Source: Clostridia bacterium (GTDB lineage Bacteria > Bacillota > Clostridia > Christensenellales > CAG-1252). From it: 64,000 bases of DNA. A program made the position numbers and the translations under genes. Where the stretch lies: positions 34,655-98,654 of the forward strand of contig JAFPXC010000023.1 of NCBI GenBank assembly GCA_017394805.1, written 5' to 3'. This document shows positions 1 through 8,663 of the stretch, piece after piece (within the stretch, counting starts at the first letter, position 1; the number at the start of each line of letters is the position of its first letter). Under the pieces are notes generated by a model, which was not told the DNA's origin, did not search any database, and saw only the letters and a program-made list of their open reading frames with translations.

Positions 1-1
1 G

Positions 2-595
2 GTGGTTAACGCCGAATCTTTCCAAATGTATTTCAACAATATGCGGCAAAAGGTCGTGGATATGCTGAAAGACTCCGAAGTGGTGATCATGTATAATTGC
101 GACGACGAAAAGGCCACCACCGTGTTGAAGCGCAACCTGCAACTCATCAATCCCAAGATGGGCTATCTGCTCTTTGACAGCGAAGGCAATTCGGTCAGTT
201 TGGCCGACGACCTGCCCTACAAGGTGGACGGCGACTACGTCAACGTGGCCGATCTCGACTTCGGCATATTCTTTGTGGATTCCATCGAGAATCCCGAACG
301 CTACGACGGCAAGACGGTGGAGATAACCGTGCACGCCGTACTGGATAAAACCATTCCCGACGGCTTCTTCGTGGGCGGCCGTCGCGTGATGACGTGCTGT
401 GCCAACGACGTGGCTTTTTACTTCGTGCTGTGTCACAACGCCACGTCCGTCAAAGTGAACGACGGCGATTGGATACGCATGGCGGGCAGAGTGGGTTTCC
501 ACGAAATGGAGGGTGAACGACAAATCCTGATGGAGGTGCAGTCAATCACCAAATTGCCGCCCCGTGCGGACGACGAGACCATCGGCTTGGGCTGA
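2..595 (+). CDS. DUF1980/TIGR03943-like protein, probably 5'-truncated by the window
   Basis: The product resembles the C-terminal globular half of the TIGR03943/DUF1980 (YcgQ-type) family, which usually sits next to a permease-like partner. The recognisable part is DGKTVEIT at residues 102-109 followed by the Cys motif RRVMTCCAND at 127-136. No signal peptide or membrane span is visible in what is present. The frame begins with a GTG at the very edge of the window and has no visible ribosome site, so the true start and any N-terminal membrane half probably lie upstream. The assignment rests on motif resemblance only; function is unknown. Confidence 0.6.
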   Translation: MVNAESFQMYFNNMRQKVVDMLKDSEVVIMYNCDDEKATTVLKRNLQLINPKMGYLLFDSEGNSVSLADDLPYKVDGDYVNVADLDFGIFFVDSIENPERYDGKTVEITVHAVLDKTIPDGFFVGGRRVMTCCANDVAFYFVLCHNATSVKVNDGDWIRMAGRVGFHEMEGERQILMEVQSITKLPPRADDETIGLG

Positions 596-619
596 TGACT
601 ACGAAGTGAGTGTAATCGT

Positions 620-3307
620 ATGCAAATAGAATCCATATCCCCTTCCGAAGTATATCAAGCGCTGGACACCTCGCCCGAAGGCCTTAGCCAAAGCGAAGTG
701 AACGCGCGGTTGGAGCGAGACGGCTACAACCGCCTGGCGGGCGGCAAACGCGTCACGCCTTTGACGCGGTTTTTCAAGCAGTTTGCCAACGTGATGATCA
801 TCGTTTTGTTGGCGGCCGCCGCCGTGTCCGCCACCATTTCCATCGTGCAGAAAGAGTATGCGGATCTGTTCGAGGCGGGCATCATTCTCTTCATCGTCAT
901 AGCCAACGCCGTGGTGGGCGCCGTGCAGGAAGGGCGGGCGGAGAGCGCCTTGGACGCTTTGAAAAATCTCAATAAGCCCTATTGCAAAGTCATACGCGAG
1001 GGCGAAATACGGCGCATTAGACAGGAAGAAGTCGTTGTCGGCGACCTGGTGCTGCTCGAAGCGGGCGACATCGTGCCCGCCGATATGCGCCTTGTGGAGA
1101 GCGCTTCGCTCAAAATAGAGGAGTCCGCCTTGACGGGCGAGTCCGTGGCCGTCGAAAAGGACGCTACGGCTACGGTGGCCTCCGACGCGCCTATAGGCGA
1201 TAGGCACAATATGGCCTTTTCTACGGGCGTGGTGCAGTACGGCAGAGGCAAAGGCGTGGTGACGGCGACGGGTATGCATACCGAGGTCGGCCATATCGCA
1301 GGAATGTTGCAGGAAGAGCAGAGCGAAACGCCCTTGCAACGCCAGTTGGCCAAGACCGCCAAGACGTTGAGTATCATCGTGCTGGCCGTGGCCGCGCTGA
1401 TTTTCGTAGTGTCTGCCGTTCGTCCCCTCGCGTCGGGACAAAAGGCGGGGCTCGACGACTATATGCTGGCCTTTATGACCGCCGTGGCCATCGCCGTGGC
1501 CGCCATCCCCGAGGGCTTGCCCGCCGTGGTGACCATCGTGCTGGCCGTGGGATTGCAGAAGATGAGCAAGAAAAACGCCATCATTCGCCGATTGCCCGCC
1601 GTGGAGACGTTGGGCAGTTGCCAAGTGATCTGCACGGACAAAACGGGCACTTTGACCTTGAACAAAATGACCGTGCAGGCCTTTTATACGCCCGACCACG
1701 GCGTCGTCGCCGACCTGCCGCAAGGGGACGCCGAGCGCCTGTTGGTGCGCAGTATGAGCCTGTGCAACGATACCACCGTATCCGACGAAGGCGACCTGTT
1801 GGGCGACCCCACCGAGACGGCCCTGGTGGCCTATGCCACCCGCTACGGTTTGGAGTACGCCGCCGAACGGCGGGACTTCCCGCGTACGGACGAGATACCC
1901 TTCGACAGCGTGCGTAAGTTGATGACCACGGTGCACGACACGCCCCAAGGCAGTATGTGCTTTGTCAAGGGCGCGCCCGATATGCTGCTCAAACGCTGTA
2001 CCCGCGTGCTCGTGGGCGGTAAAGTAATCGCATTGGACGACGAGGAACGCGCACGCTTTTTGGAGGCCAACGCTTCCCTCAACCGAGAGGCGCTGCGTAC
2101 CTTGGGCGTCGCCTACAAGACGGGCGATCTGCAAGCGGACAGAAACGAGGATAACCTCGTGCTGTTGGGCTTGGTGGGTATGATCGATCCCCCGCGCGAG
2201 GAAGTGAAAGGCGCCGTCAAAGAGTGTATCGAGGCGGGTATGCGCCCCGTGATGATCACGGGAGACCACGCGGATACCGCCGTGGCCATCGCCCGCCGTA
2301 TAGGGTTGTGGCAAGAGGGCGACCGCGCCGTGACGGGCGTGGAAATAGACGCGATGAGCGACGAGGAACTGGCCGCCCATATACGCGAAATATCGGTATT
2401 CGCCCGCGTAAGTCCCGAGAATAAAGTGCGCATCGTCAAGGCGTTCCAGACCATGGGCAACGTGGTGGCCATGACGGGCGACGGCGTAAACGACGCGCCC
2501 TCTATCAAAGCGGCGGATATCGGCGTGGGCATGGGCATCACGGGTACGGACGTATCCAAGGGCGCGGCGGATATGGTGCTGGCCGACGACAACTACGTCA
2601 CCATCGTCACGGCCGTGGAAGAAGGGCGCAAGATATACGACAATATCAAAAAGTCGGTGCAGTTTTTGCTGTCGGCCAATATGGCCGAGGTGATGTGCCT
2701 GTTGGTCGTTACGCTCGTCGTCAGTAGCGTTTTGGGGCGTAACGTGGAGTTCTTGACGCCCGTGATGATACTGTGGGTCAACCTCGTCACCGACTCCTTG
2801 CCCGCCTTGGCTTTGGGCAGAGAAGAGGCGGAAGAGGGCATTATGAAGAGGCCCCCCCGCAAGGGCGGCAACAGCCTGTTTTCGGGCAAGATGGGCAGAG
2901 ATATCTTCATACAGGCCTTTATGCAGGCCGCCGTGTGTTTGGCCGTCTATTGCGTGGCCGAGTTCGCTTTGCCGCGCGGTATCGCCGACCATACGGTCAC
3001 TATGACTATGACCTTCGTGACCATTTGCTTCGTGCAACTGTTCCATGCCTTCAACCTGCGGCAGACGACGGACAGCCTGTTCCGTCACAATCCCTTCTCC
3101 AACAAAATGCTCGACTTGGGCTTGTTGGTGGGCGCGGCGTTGGTGTCCGTCGTAGTGCTCGTTCCGCCCCTTCATGTGGTGTTCCAGACCACCTCTTTGA
3201 CGGCGGGCGAGTGGGGTATCAGTTTGGCCTTTGCTTTCGCCATTATTCCTATGGTTGAAATACAAAAACTCATTGAGCGCGTCGTCGCCAAAAGGAGAGC
3301 GGCATGA
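620..3307 (+). CDS. Cation-transporting P-type ATPase, Ca2+ type (P2)
   Basis: This 895-residue pump couples ATP hydrolysis to cation export across the cytoplasmic membrane. In order it shows an N-terminal cation-ATPase domain (about residues 1-75), the actuator TGES loop near 172, the M4 motif IPEGLPA near 295, the phosphorylated Asp in DKTGTLT near 340, the hinge TGDGVNDAP near 618 and the M6 motif NLVTDSLPALALG near 720, followed by the C-terminal membrane helices. IPEGLPA plus the Asn/Asp of M6 point to the SERCA/PMCA-like Ca2+ branch rather than to heavy-metal pumps, which carry CPC. Length is normal. It overlaps the KtrA-like gene by four bases (ATGA), suggesting co-translation. The substrate is inferred from family motifs. 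Confidence 0.92.
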   Translation: MQIESISPSEVYQALDTSPEGLSQSEVNARLERDGYNRLAGGKRVTPLTRFFKQFANVMIIVLLAAAAVSATISIVQKEYADLFEAGIILFIVIANAVVGAVQEGRAESALDALKNLNKPYCKVIREGEIRRIRQEEVVVGDLVLLEAGDIVPADMRLVESASLKIEESALTGESVAVEKDATATVASDAPIGDRHNMAFSTGVVQYGRGKGVVTATGMHTEVGHIAGMLQEEQSETPLQRQLAKTAKTLSIIVLAVAALIFVVSAVRPLASGQKAGLDDYMLAFMTAVAIAVAAIPEGLPAVVTIVLAVGLQKMSKKNAIIRRLPAVETLGSCQVICTDKTGTLTLNKMTVQAFYTPDHGVVADLPQGDAERLLVRSMSLCNDTTVSDEGDLLGDPTETALVAYATRYGLEYAAERRDFPRTDEIPFDSVRKLMTTVHDTPQGSMCFVKGAPDMLLKRCTRVLVGGKVIALDDEERARFLEANASLNREALRTLGVAYKTGDLQADRNEDNLVLLGLVGMIDPPREEVKGAVKECIEAGMRPVMITGDHADTAVAIARRIGLWQEGDRAVTGVEIDAMSDEELAAHIREISVFARVSPENKVRIVKAFQTMGNVVAMTGDGVNDAPSIKAADIGVGMGITGTDVSKGAADMVLADDNYVTIVTAVEEGRKIYDNIKKSVQFLLSANMAEVMCLLVVTLVVSSVLGRNVEFLTPVMILWVNLVTDSLPALALGREEAEEGIMKRPPRKGGNSLFSGKMGRDIFIQAFMQAAVCLAVYCVAEFALPRGIADHTVTMTMTFVTICFVQLFHAFNLRQTTDSLFRHNPFSNKMLDLGLLVGAALVSVVVLVPPLHVVFQTTSLTAGEWGISLAFAFAIIPMVEIQKLIERVVAKRRAA

Positions 3308-3981
3308 GTAGAAAAAAGATGAAGAATTTGCAGTTCGCCGTCATCGGTTTGGGCATTTTCGGTACTGAACTGGTCAAGACGTTGGCCAATAAAGGGTGCG
3401 AAGTGCTGGCCATTGACGCGGACGCCAACCGCATAGCCGAAGTCAGCGATTACGCCACCCATTGCGTCAACGCGGACGCTACGGACGAGCGCGTTTTGGA
3501 GCAGATCGGTCTGTCTTCTTTCGATAACGTCATTATCGGCATAGGCCGCAATATTCAGGCCTCCATTATGTGCACCCTGCTGTGCAAGGAAATGGGCGCC
3601 AAGAATATCACGGCCAAGGCCATCAACGACAACCACGCCGCCATCCTCACCAAGTTGGGCGTGGACAGAGTCATCGTGCCCGAGGCGGATTCGGCCGCCA
3701 AAACCGCCACGATGATCGCCTATCCCCAGATGAGCGATATGATAGAACTGACGGACGACCTGGCCATCGTGGAAATAGATATGCCCGCGTCCTGGAACGA
3801 CAAGTCCATAGCGGAGTTGCGCATTCGGGAAAAGTACGGCGTGACCGTCATTTTTATCCTGCACGACGAGGGCAACGTGACGCCGTTGGGCACTACGGTC
3901 TGCCACGCGGGCAGTACGGTCGTGTTGGGCGGCCCGATGGATAAGTTGGAGACCTTGATGTCGAGGCTCGGGAGCAAATGA
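3304..3981 (+). CDS. ktrA: KtrA/TrkA-type K+ channel regulatory subunit (RCK domains)
   Basis: This is a cytoplasmic NAD(H)/nucleotide-binding gating subunit for a KtrB/TrkH-type potassium transporter. Residues about 8-130 form an RCK-N Rossmann domain with the dinucleotide loop GLGIFG at 13-18 and an acidic residue in AIDAD at the end of beta-2. Residues about 140-225 form the RCK-C (TrkA-C) domain. The 225-residue length is typical of KtrA. Its ATG overlaps the stop of the P-type ATPase, and its own stop overlaps the next gene's start, so the three genes look like one transcription unit. No ktrB pore gene is present in the window, so the partner must lie elsewhere. Confidence 0.88.
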   Translation: MSRKKMKNLQFAVIGLGIFGTELVKTLANKGCEVLAIDADANRIAEVSDYATHCVNADATDERVLEQIGLSSFDNVIIGIGRNIQASIMCTLLCKEMGAKNITAKAINDNHAAILTKLGVDRVIVPEADSAAKTATMIAYPQMSDMIELTDDLAIVEIDMPASWNDKSIAELRIREKYGVTVIFILHDEGNVTPLGTTVCHAGSTVVLGGPMDKLETLMSRLGSK

Positions 3982-4664
3982 TCAAGACGGTCTTGTTGGA
4001 TATCGACGATACCATACTTGACTTCACCTTGGGCGAGCGGATGGCGATACGCCTGTCTTTTGAGCACTTCCGCCTGCCGTACGATCCCATCTACGCGTCC
4101 GTCTATCACGACGTCAACGAGGGGTGGTGGCGCCGCTACGAGGCGGGCAAGGCGACCGTTCAACAGGTCGTGGTCGAACGATTCGTGGACTTGTTCGGCA
4201 AAATCGGCAAGCCTATGCCCCTCAACTTCGCCTCGGTGTACGAGGAGAATCTGCGCGCGCAGCACGCGTATATTCGCGGCGCAAAAGGCTTCGTCGAGCG
4301 CTTGTCCCGCGCGTATGACGTGTACGCCGTATCCAACGGACGTACCGCGGTGCAGGAGAGAAGGCTAAGAGAAAGCGGACTCGTGGGGTTACTCAAAGAC
4401 GTGTTCGTATCCGAGAATTTGGGGTATCATAAGCCCCAAAAGGCCTTTTTTGACGAGATCGCCAAGCGCATAGAGGGCTATACGCCCCAAACTACCGTTT
4501 TGGTAGGCAACAGCCTGACGAGCGATATCGCGGGGGGCAAAGAAGCGGGTGTGCATACCGTGTGGTACAACCGCGAACACCGCGCGCTCGAGGCGGGTTT
4601 CGCGCCCGATTTTACGTCGGACGATTACCACGAAATAGAGGCGTTTATACGCGGCGTTCGATAG
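3978..4664 (+). CDS. HAD-superfamily hydrolase, YjjG/YfnB-like
   Basis: This is a 228-residue haloacid-dehalogenase phosphatase. Motif I is DIDDT with the nucleophile Asp8 and acid Asp10. Motif II is the Ser in VSNGR near residue 117, and motif IV is GNSLTSDIAGGKEAG near 176-190. A helical cap lies between motifs I and II, as in the TIGR02254 YjjG/YfnB nucleotidase group. Such enzymes dephosphorylate nucleoside monophosphates, often non-canonical pyrimidines, but the substrate cannot be read from sequence. The ATG overlaps the upstream stop by four bases, so it is translationally coupled to the ktrA-like gene. Confidence 0.85.
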   Translation: MIKTVLLDIDDTILDFTLGERMAIRLSFEHFRLPYDPIYASVYHDVNEGWWRRYEAGKATVQQVVVERFVDLFGKIGKPMPLNFASVYEENLRAQHAYIRGAKGFVERLSRAYDVYAVSNGRTAVQERRLRESGLVGLLKDVFVSENLGYHKPQKAFFDEIAKRIEGYTPQTTVLVGNSLTSDIAGGKEAGVHTVWYNREHRALEAGFAPDFTSDDYHEIEAFIRGVR

Positions 4665-4712
4665 GCGACCGTCGCGGCAATACGAGGGGGCATACCCCGA
4701 TAAGGAGGAATT

Positions 4713-5648
4713 ATGCTGTCGCAAATCAAGCACTACAACACCTTTTACGGCGTGGTATTGGCGTGTGCGATGCTGTCTAACGACGACTCGGACGCCTACC
4801 GCCGAGACGCTTCCGCCATCGTGGATTTCTATTGCCGCGCGCGGGGCGTGGACGAGGAGACCATCGCCGAGTGGAAGGCGTGTATCTTCGACGTGCTGGG
4901 CAAAGTGAGCGTCCTGGACGAGCGCTCGTTCGGCTACAACGACCGCGCCATCCGTAGGGAATACGAGGACGCGGATTTGCTGTACGACGTCAAGAGCGAC
5001 GTCATCAGCGAGATTTCGTCGCAATACCGTCAGTCGGGCGCGCCTAACGCCATGTTCGTCAATCCCGCCTGGTTCGACTATTCGCATATCGTCGTATATC
5101 ATCCCGCCGTCCGCTATCGGCAAATGCAATCAGCGGCTTCGTCGGGCTGGCGCGTGGCCGCAAGAGAAGTGGGATTGATGCGCGCTTTGGGCATCGGTTG
5201 CGAGCGTGATTATGCCGCCGCCAAACGCAAGTTTTTGCAATGCACCTATTGGTGCGATACGCCTTCGTGCATATTGCTGGCCTATTTGTGCCGTATGGAA
5301 GGCGACGAAGAGGGCGCTCGGCTGTACGGCGATCTCGCCACCTTGCTCAAGACCTATCTCAAAGAGGGGTTGACCGTAATACCCGCGGACGCGATGGCCC
5401 AATACGCGCCGCGTGCCGTCGTGATGTACGGTCAAATCGCCAGCATCTATCGAGATATTTGCTGTGACGGCAATCGCTATTCGATCGACTATTCCTTCGT
5501 GGAAGTGATGATGAGCGAGGATATCTCGGACAAACAAAAGATGGCCTATATCAACAACTACGGTCAAAAGACCTACAAGGAAGCCATCAATCCTTCGTTC
5601 GAAATCGTCAAGCCCATCGGCTTCAAGGGAGGCAATCATGGCGAATAA
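4713..5648 (+). CDS. Unknown protein with Sel1/TPR-like helical repeats
   Basis: This 311-residue soluble protein has a strong ribosome site (AAGGAGG-like, 4701-4707) before the ATG. Residues about 139-195 have the alternating Ala/Gly pattern of Sel1 repeats (small residues at AASSG, LMRALGIGCERDYAAAKRKF), which usually act as protein-protein scaffolds. The rest is helical and rich in Tyr, Asp and Cys with no enzyme motif I recognise, and there is no signal peptide or membrane span. Its last 11 bases overlap the start of the VirD4-like ATPase, so the two are almost certainly made together. A role as adaptor or substrate partner of that ATPase is inference. Confidence 0.6.
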   Translation: MLSQIKHYNTFYGVVLACAMLSNDDSDAYRRDASAIVDFYCRARGVDEETIAEWKACIFDVLGKVSVLDERSFGYNDRAIRREYEDADLLYDVKSDVISEISSQYRQSGAPNAMFVNPAWFDYSHIVVYHPAVRYRQMQSAASSGWRVAAREVGLMRALGIGCERDYAAAKRKFLQCTYWCDTPSCILLAYLCRMEGDEEGARLYGDLATLLKTYLKEGLTVIPADAMAQYAPRAVVMYGQIASIYRDICCDGNRYSIDYSFVEVMMSEDISDKQKMAYINNYGQKTYKEAINPSFEIVKPIGFKGGNHGE

Positions 5649-7458
5649 CCGCATTAACGACAGCATTACCCAAGCGTACGTCGACAAATATATGGAGTGC
5701 GGCCGCAAGGTGTCCTATACCGAGTTGACCGACATGGACGGCGTGCGTACCTATTTTTATGACGAATTGCCCCAAACGGAGGCCGAGGGCTACCCCGTGG
5801 CCAGCGAGTTTTGGCTGGACGGGAAGTCGTACGATATGCAGGCGTTCGGCGCATTGTCCGAGGAAGATAAGCGGCGCTGCCGTCTGCGCTACTACTATAT
5901 GCCTTTTTACCACGAGATCTATATTGGCACTACGGGTAGCGGCAAGACCACGGGTTGCGTGGAGCCGCAGTTGAGAGCCGTGTCTACCCAGCGCAATAAG
6001 CCCAACCTGTTCCTCACCGACCCCAAGGGCGAGTTGTTCGACCGCAACGCCGTCCACCTAAAGGAGCAGGGCTACCGCTTGTATATCCTCAATTTCAAGG
6101 AATTGGGGCGTTCGGACAGATGGAATCCCTTGTGGGAGATATACGACCTCAACCGCGAGGCCAACGAGTGTATGGGCAACGTGAAAGAGTGCGCTACCGC
6201 TTCGTTGCCCGCCGCGTGCAGGTTGGCGTGCCCCAAAGAGGGGTACGGGGCGACTTGTTTCGTCTATAAGGACAAGGCGTATCCTACCCGAGAAGAGGCC
6301 GACGCTGTGGCCAACTTCGACAAAGAGATATTGACGGTGGATATCGACAGCCGTATCAATCAGCTGGTCAATATGTTCATCACCGTGCAGACGGTCAAGG
6401 ACCCCACGTGGGAGTACGGGGCGCAAGAGGCGCTGAAGGGTATTTTGTGCGCTATGCTCGAGGACTCGGTCGGCGACCCCGCTTTTACGCGCGAGATGAT
6501 GTCCATCAAGACCATACAGGACTACTATTTGTCTTTGCACGACGTGATCGTTTCGTCGGACGGGGAGAATAAACTCAAAAATCACCCCTTGATGCGCGGC
6601 AAGTCTCCGCGCGTGCTGTCCAATCTGCACAGTATGTTCGACAACGCCCCGCGCACGATGCGGTCGTATTGCGGCGTATTCGATAACTGTATGCGCGAGT
6701 GGTTTTCGGGGCATATCCTGGCGCTCACTACGGGCAATACGGTCGAATTGCTGTCCGAGGACGACAGCCCCTTCGCTATCTTCGTGGTGACGCGCGATTA
6801 TGAGAAAAGCGATTTCCAGGTCGCGGGGCTCTTTATCGATTGGGTGTACCGCAAGATGCTGGAAGCCTACGAGGCGGGGCGCACCAAGCGAAGTTTGCAC
6901 TTTATGCTGGACGAGTTCGGCAATATCCCGCCCATTCGTAATTTCGAGAATAAGATCGCCACGGCGCGCAGCCGCAATATATGGTTTCATCTGGCCGTGC
7001 AGTCCTACAAGCAGATGGACGCCGTGTACGGCAAAGACCAATCCTGTATCATTCGGGATAACTGCAATTCGCAGGTGTTTTTGGGCTCGCAAAACTACGA
7101 AACGAAGGAGATTTTCTCCAAAGAATGCGGTATGCATTGCATACCAGACCTCGTGGGAATGTTCAACAACACGCATAGTATCAAGTGCGTGCCGTTGGTG
7201 CCTATGACGGACTTGGAGAGCCTGTCGGCGGGCGATACCATCATCAAACGGCTCAAATCTCCCGTGATATTCGGCAAGTATATTCGGTCGTACGTGGCGG
7301 GCGAGCAGGGCGCGTACGCGCATTTTACGGACGCCGTGGGGTTGGAGACCTTGACGCCTTCGCACTATTCGTCGTTCCTCGGCCCGCAGTACACCTATCC
7401 GCGCACCAAGCCGAACGCACAACTGCAACCCACGATTTCACGCACGTTCCGCTTTTAG
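5638..7458 (+). CDS. Soluble VirD4/TraG-like coupling ATPase
   Basis: This 606-residue protein belongs to the type IV coupling protein (VirD4/TraG/TraD) family, hexameric ATPases that feed DNA or protein to secretion channels. Walker A is GTTGSGKTT at 97-105, followed by FLTDPKGELF; Walker B is FMLDEFGNIP near 421-430, and the sensor-like LAVQSYKQM follows near 455. A TraM-recognition-like region lies after Walker B. Classical VirD4 proteins begin with two membrane helices; here the first 95 residues are hydrophilic and none is seen. No relaxase, VirB4 or other conjugation gene lies nearby. It is coupled to the Sel1-like gene. Its transported substrate, if any, is unknown. Confidence 0.85.
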   Translation: MANNRINDSITQAYVDKYMECGRKVSYTELTDMDGVRTYFYDELPQTEAEGYPVASEFWLDGKSYDMQAFGALSEEDKRRCRLRYYYMPFYHEIYIGTTGSGKTTGCVEPQLRAVSTQRNKPNLFLTDPKGELFDRNAVHLKEQGYRLYILNFKELGRSDRWNPLWEIYDLNREANECMGNVKECATASLPAACRLACPKEGYGATCFVYKDKAYPTREEADAVANFDKEILTVDIDSRINQLVNMFITVQTVKDPTWEYGAQEALKGILCAMLEDSVGDPAFTREMMSIKTIQDYYLSLHDVIVSSDGENKLKNHPLMRGKSPRVLSNLHSMFDNAPRTMRSYCGVFDNCMREWFSGHILALTTGNTVELLSEDDSPFAIFVVTRDYEKSDFQVAGLFIDWVYRKMLEAYEAGRTKRSLHFMLDEFGNIPPIRNFENKIATARSRNIWFHLAVQSYKQMDAVYGKDQSCIIRDNCNSQVFLGSQNYETKEIFSKECGMHCIPDLVGMFNNTHSIKCVPLVPMTDLESLSAGDTIIKRLKSPVIFGKYIRSYVAGEQGAYAHFTDAVGLETLTPSHYSSFLGPQYTYPRTKPNAQLQPTISRTFRF

Positions 7459-7474
7459 CGGACGCGGGGTATAG

Positions 7475-7509
7475 AAAGGGCTGTTTCTCACTGGGAAACA
7501 GCCCTTTTT
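7475..7509 (+). terminator. Rho-independent terminator after the VirD4-like gene
   Basis: A stem of about 13 pairs (AAAGGGCTGTTTC with its complement) around a loop of about 7 bases is followed by a T run at 7505-7509. It ends the transcript that includes the VirD4-like ATPase. Confidence 0.85.
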
Positions 7510-7542
7510 CGTCGCTATAATCAACGTATCTCGTTCTTTCGG

Positions 7543-7610
7543 GGCGTCCAAAACCCGACGAACGGTCGGATTTTTCCCGCGCGTGCGAACGGATTTCTCG
7601 CCCGTAAGGG
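7543..7610 (-). repeat. Mini-hairpin array, GAGAAAT family (copy 1)
   Basis: Read on the minus strand, the heptamer GAGAAAT (and variant GAAAAAT) separates small palindromes, ending in the hairpin CCGAC-cgtt-cGTCGG and the closing heptamer GTTTTGG. The array lies directly after the stop of the minus-strand hydrolase and in the same orientation. Family details are given under the findings. Confidence 0.65.
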
Positions 7611-7611
7611 A

Positions 7612-8532
7612 TTATTTGCCGAAACACAGGTTGATAAAGGTGAGGGTGTCCATGTACACCTCGTCGCGGTTGGTCTCGCGCAATAGGTCGTGCCGCGCGT
7701 GGCGATAGACGCGCATAACGCACTTCTTTTTGCCCGCTTTTTGCAGGTGGGCGTGCAGTTTTTTGAGCCCCAAACCGTATTCGCACACGGGATCGCCGTC
7801 ACCGCCCAACAAGAGAATGGGTAGGTCGGCGGGAATGGCGCGCATCCGCTTGGCGAAACTCGTCTTGGTGGCGCCGCGGTAAAAACTCTGCTCGAAGCCG
7901 AGGCTGAAAGAGAATTGCGCGCCGCAGTAGGCGTCGTTGACGTAGTTTTTGACCTCGTTTTTGTCGCGGCTGATCCAAGCGTAGCGGTTTTTCTCGGACA
8001 GGAAGGGTTTTTCGTACCGTTTGTAGCGGTATTTGTTGATGATGGTGGCGGGGTTGCGGCTGTCGATGAAGCCGATGAGCGTACTGCTGACTACGTTGCC
8101 GACGAAGGCCTTGGCGCCGTCGAACGCGTTGGGCGATAGCAGCACCGCGCCCATCACACTGTCCCCGTATTGCTCGGTGAAGGCCAAAGTGATGACCGCG
8201 CCGTAGCCCATACCCACCATGACGAGGGGTAGGCGGTAGCTGGACAAAGCGAAACTCACCAGTTGATGCAAGTCGTCCACCGTGTCGAAAAAACTGTCGC
8301 CCACCACTTCGCCGCGCTTGTCGTAGCCGCCCGCCGTCCTGCCGTGACCGCGGAGATCGGGCGCCAATACGAGGTAGCCGTTGGCGTTGAGGAAGTCGGC
8401 GTAGTCCGCAAGGCGTTTGCCGTAGTCGCCAGCGTCGTGCACCAAAACCACCACGCCGCGAGGCGCGTCCGCGTCTTCCCACGCCGTGCAGAAGATTTTG
8501 GTGCCTTTGTTTTCGTAGAAGAACTCTTGCAT
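7612..8532 (-). CDS. Alpha/beta hydrolase (lysophospholipase-like) lacking the nucleophile Ser
   Basis: This 306-residue protein has the fold signature of monoacylglycerol lipase-like serine hydrolases: the oxyanion region VHDAGDYGKRLADYA near 31-45, the DLRGHGRT turn near 59-66, the acid in GGDGDPV and the catalytic His in ARHDLL near the C terminus. The nucleophile elbow, normally GxSxG, reads GMGYG at 107-111, with Gly109 in place of Ser. Either the enzyme is inactive or another residue serves. No signal peptide is visible. A promoter lies so close to the ATG that the mRNA should be leaderless. The gene is divergent from murG. Confidence 0.8.
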   Translation of the reverse strand: MQEFFYENKGTKIFCTAWEDADAPRGVVVLVHDAGDYGKRLADYADFLNANGYLVLAPDLRGHGRTAGGYDKRGEVVGDSFFDTVDDLHQLVSFALSSYRLPLVMVGMGYGAVITLAFTEQYGDSVMGAVLLSPNAFDGAKAFVGNVVSSTLIGFIDSRNPATIINKYRYKRYEKPFLSEKNRYAWISRDKNEVKNYVNDAYCGAQFSFSLGFEQSFYRGATKTSFAKRMRAIPADLPILLLGGDGDPVCEYGLGLKKLHAHLQKAGKKKCVMRVYRHARHDLLRETNRDEVYMDTLTFINLCFGK

Positions 8533-8538
8533 AGTCCT

Positions 8539-8566
8539 ATTATATCAATAAAACCATATTTTTCAA
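8539..8566 (-). promoter_or_regulatory. Promoter of the hydrolase gene, leaderless type
   Basis: On the minus strand there is TTGAAA, a 16-base spacer and TATAAT. The -10 box ends six bases before the ATG, so transcription should start at or within a base or two of the start codon, and no ribosome site exists. Confidence 0.7.
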
Positions 8567-8663
8567 CTATTAATATGGATAAAAAGAGATTATTTCGCGC
8601 GTAAAGGCGAGGAATTGGGCGGGCGAGGTACTATTTTGGGCGAATTTCGCAAAGAATAGCAGT

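Noticed and set aside
599..3265. 888-codon open frame antisense to the P-type ATPase
   Set aside because: It is His/Gln/Gly-rich with no motif or start signal; a by-product of G+C-rich codon usage on the coding strand.
5638..7458. A conjugative or integrative element around the VirD4-like gene
   Set aside because: No relaxase, integrase, VirB4 or attachment repeats were seen within the window.
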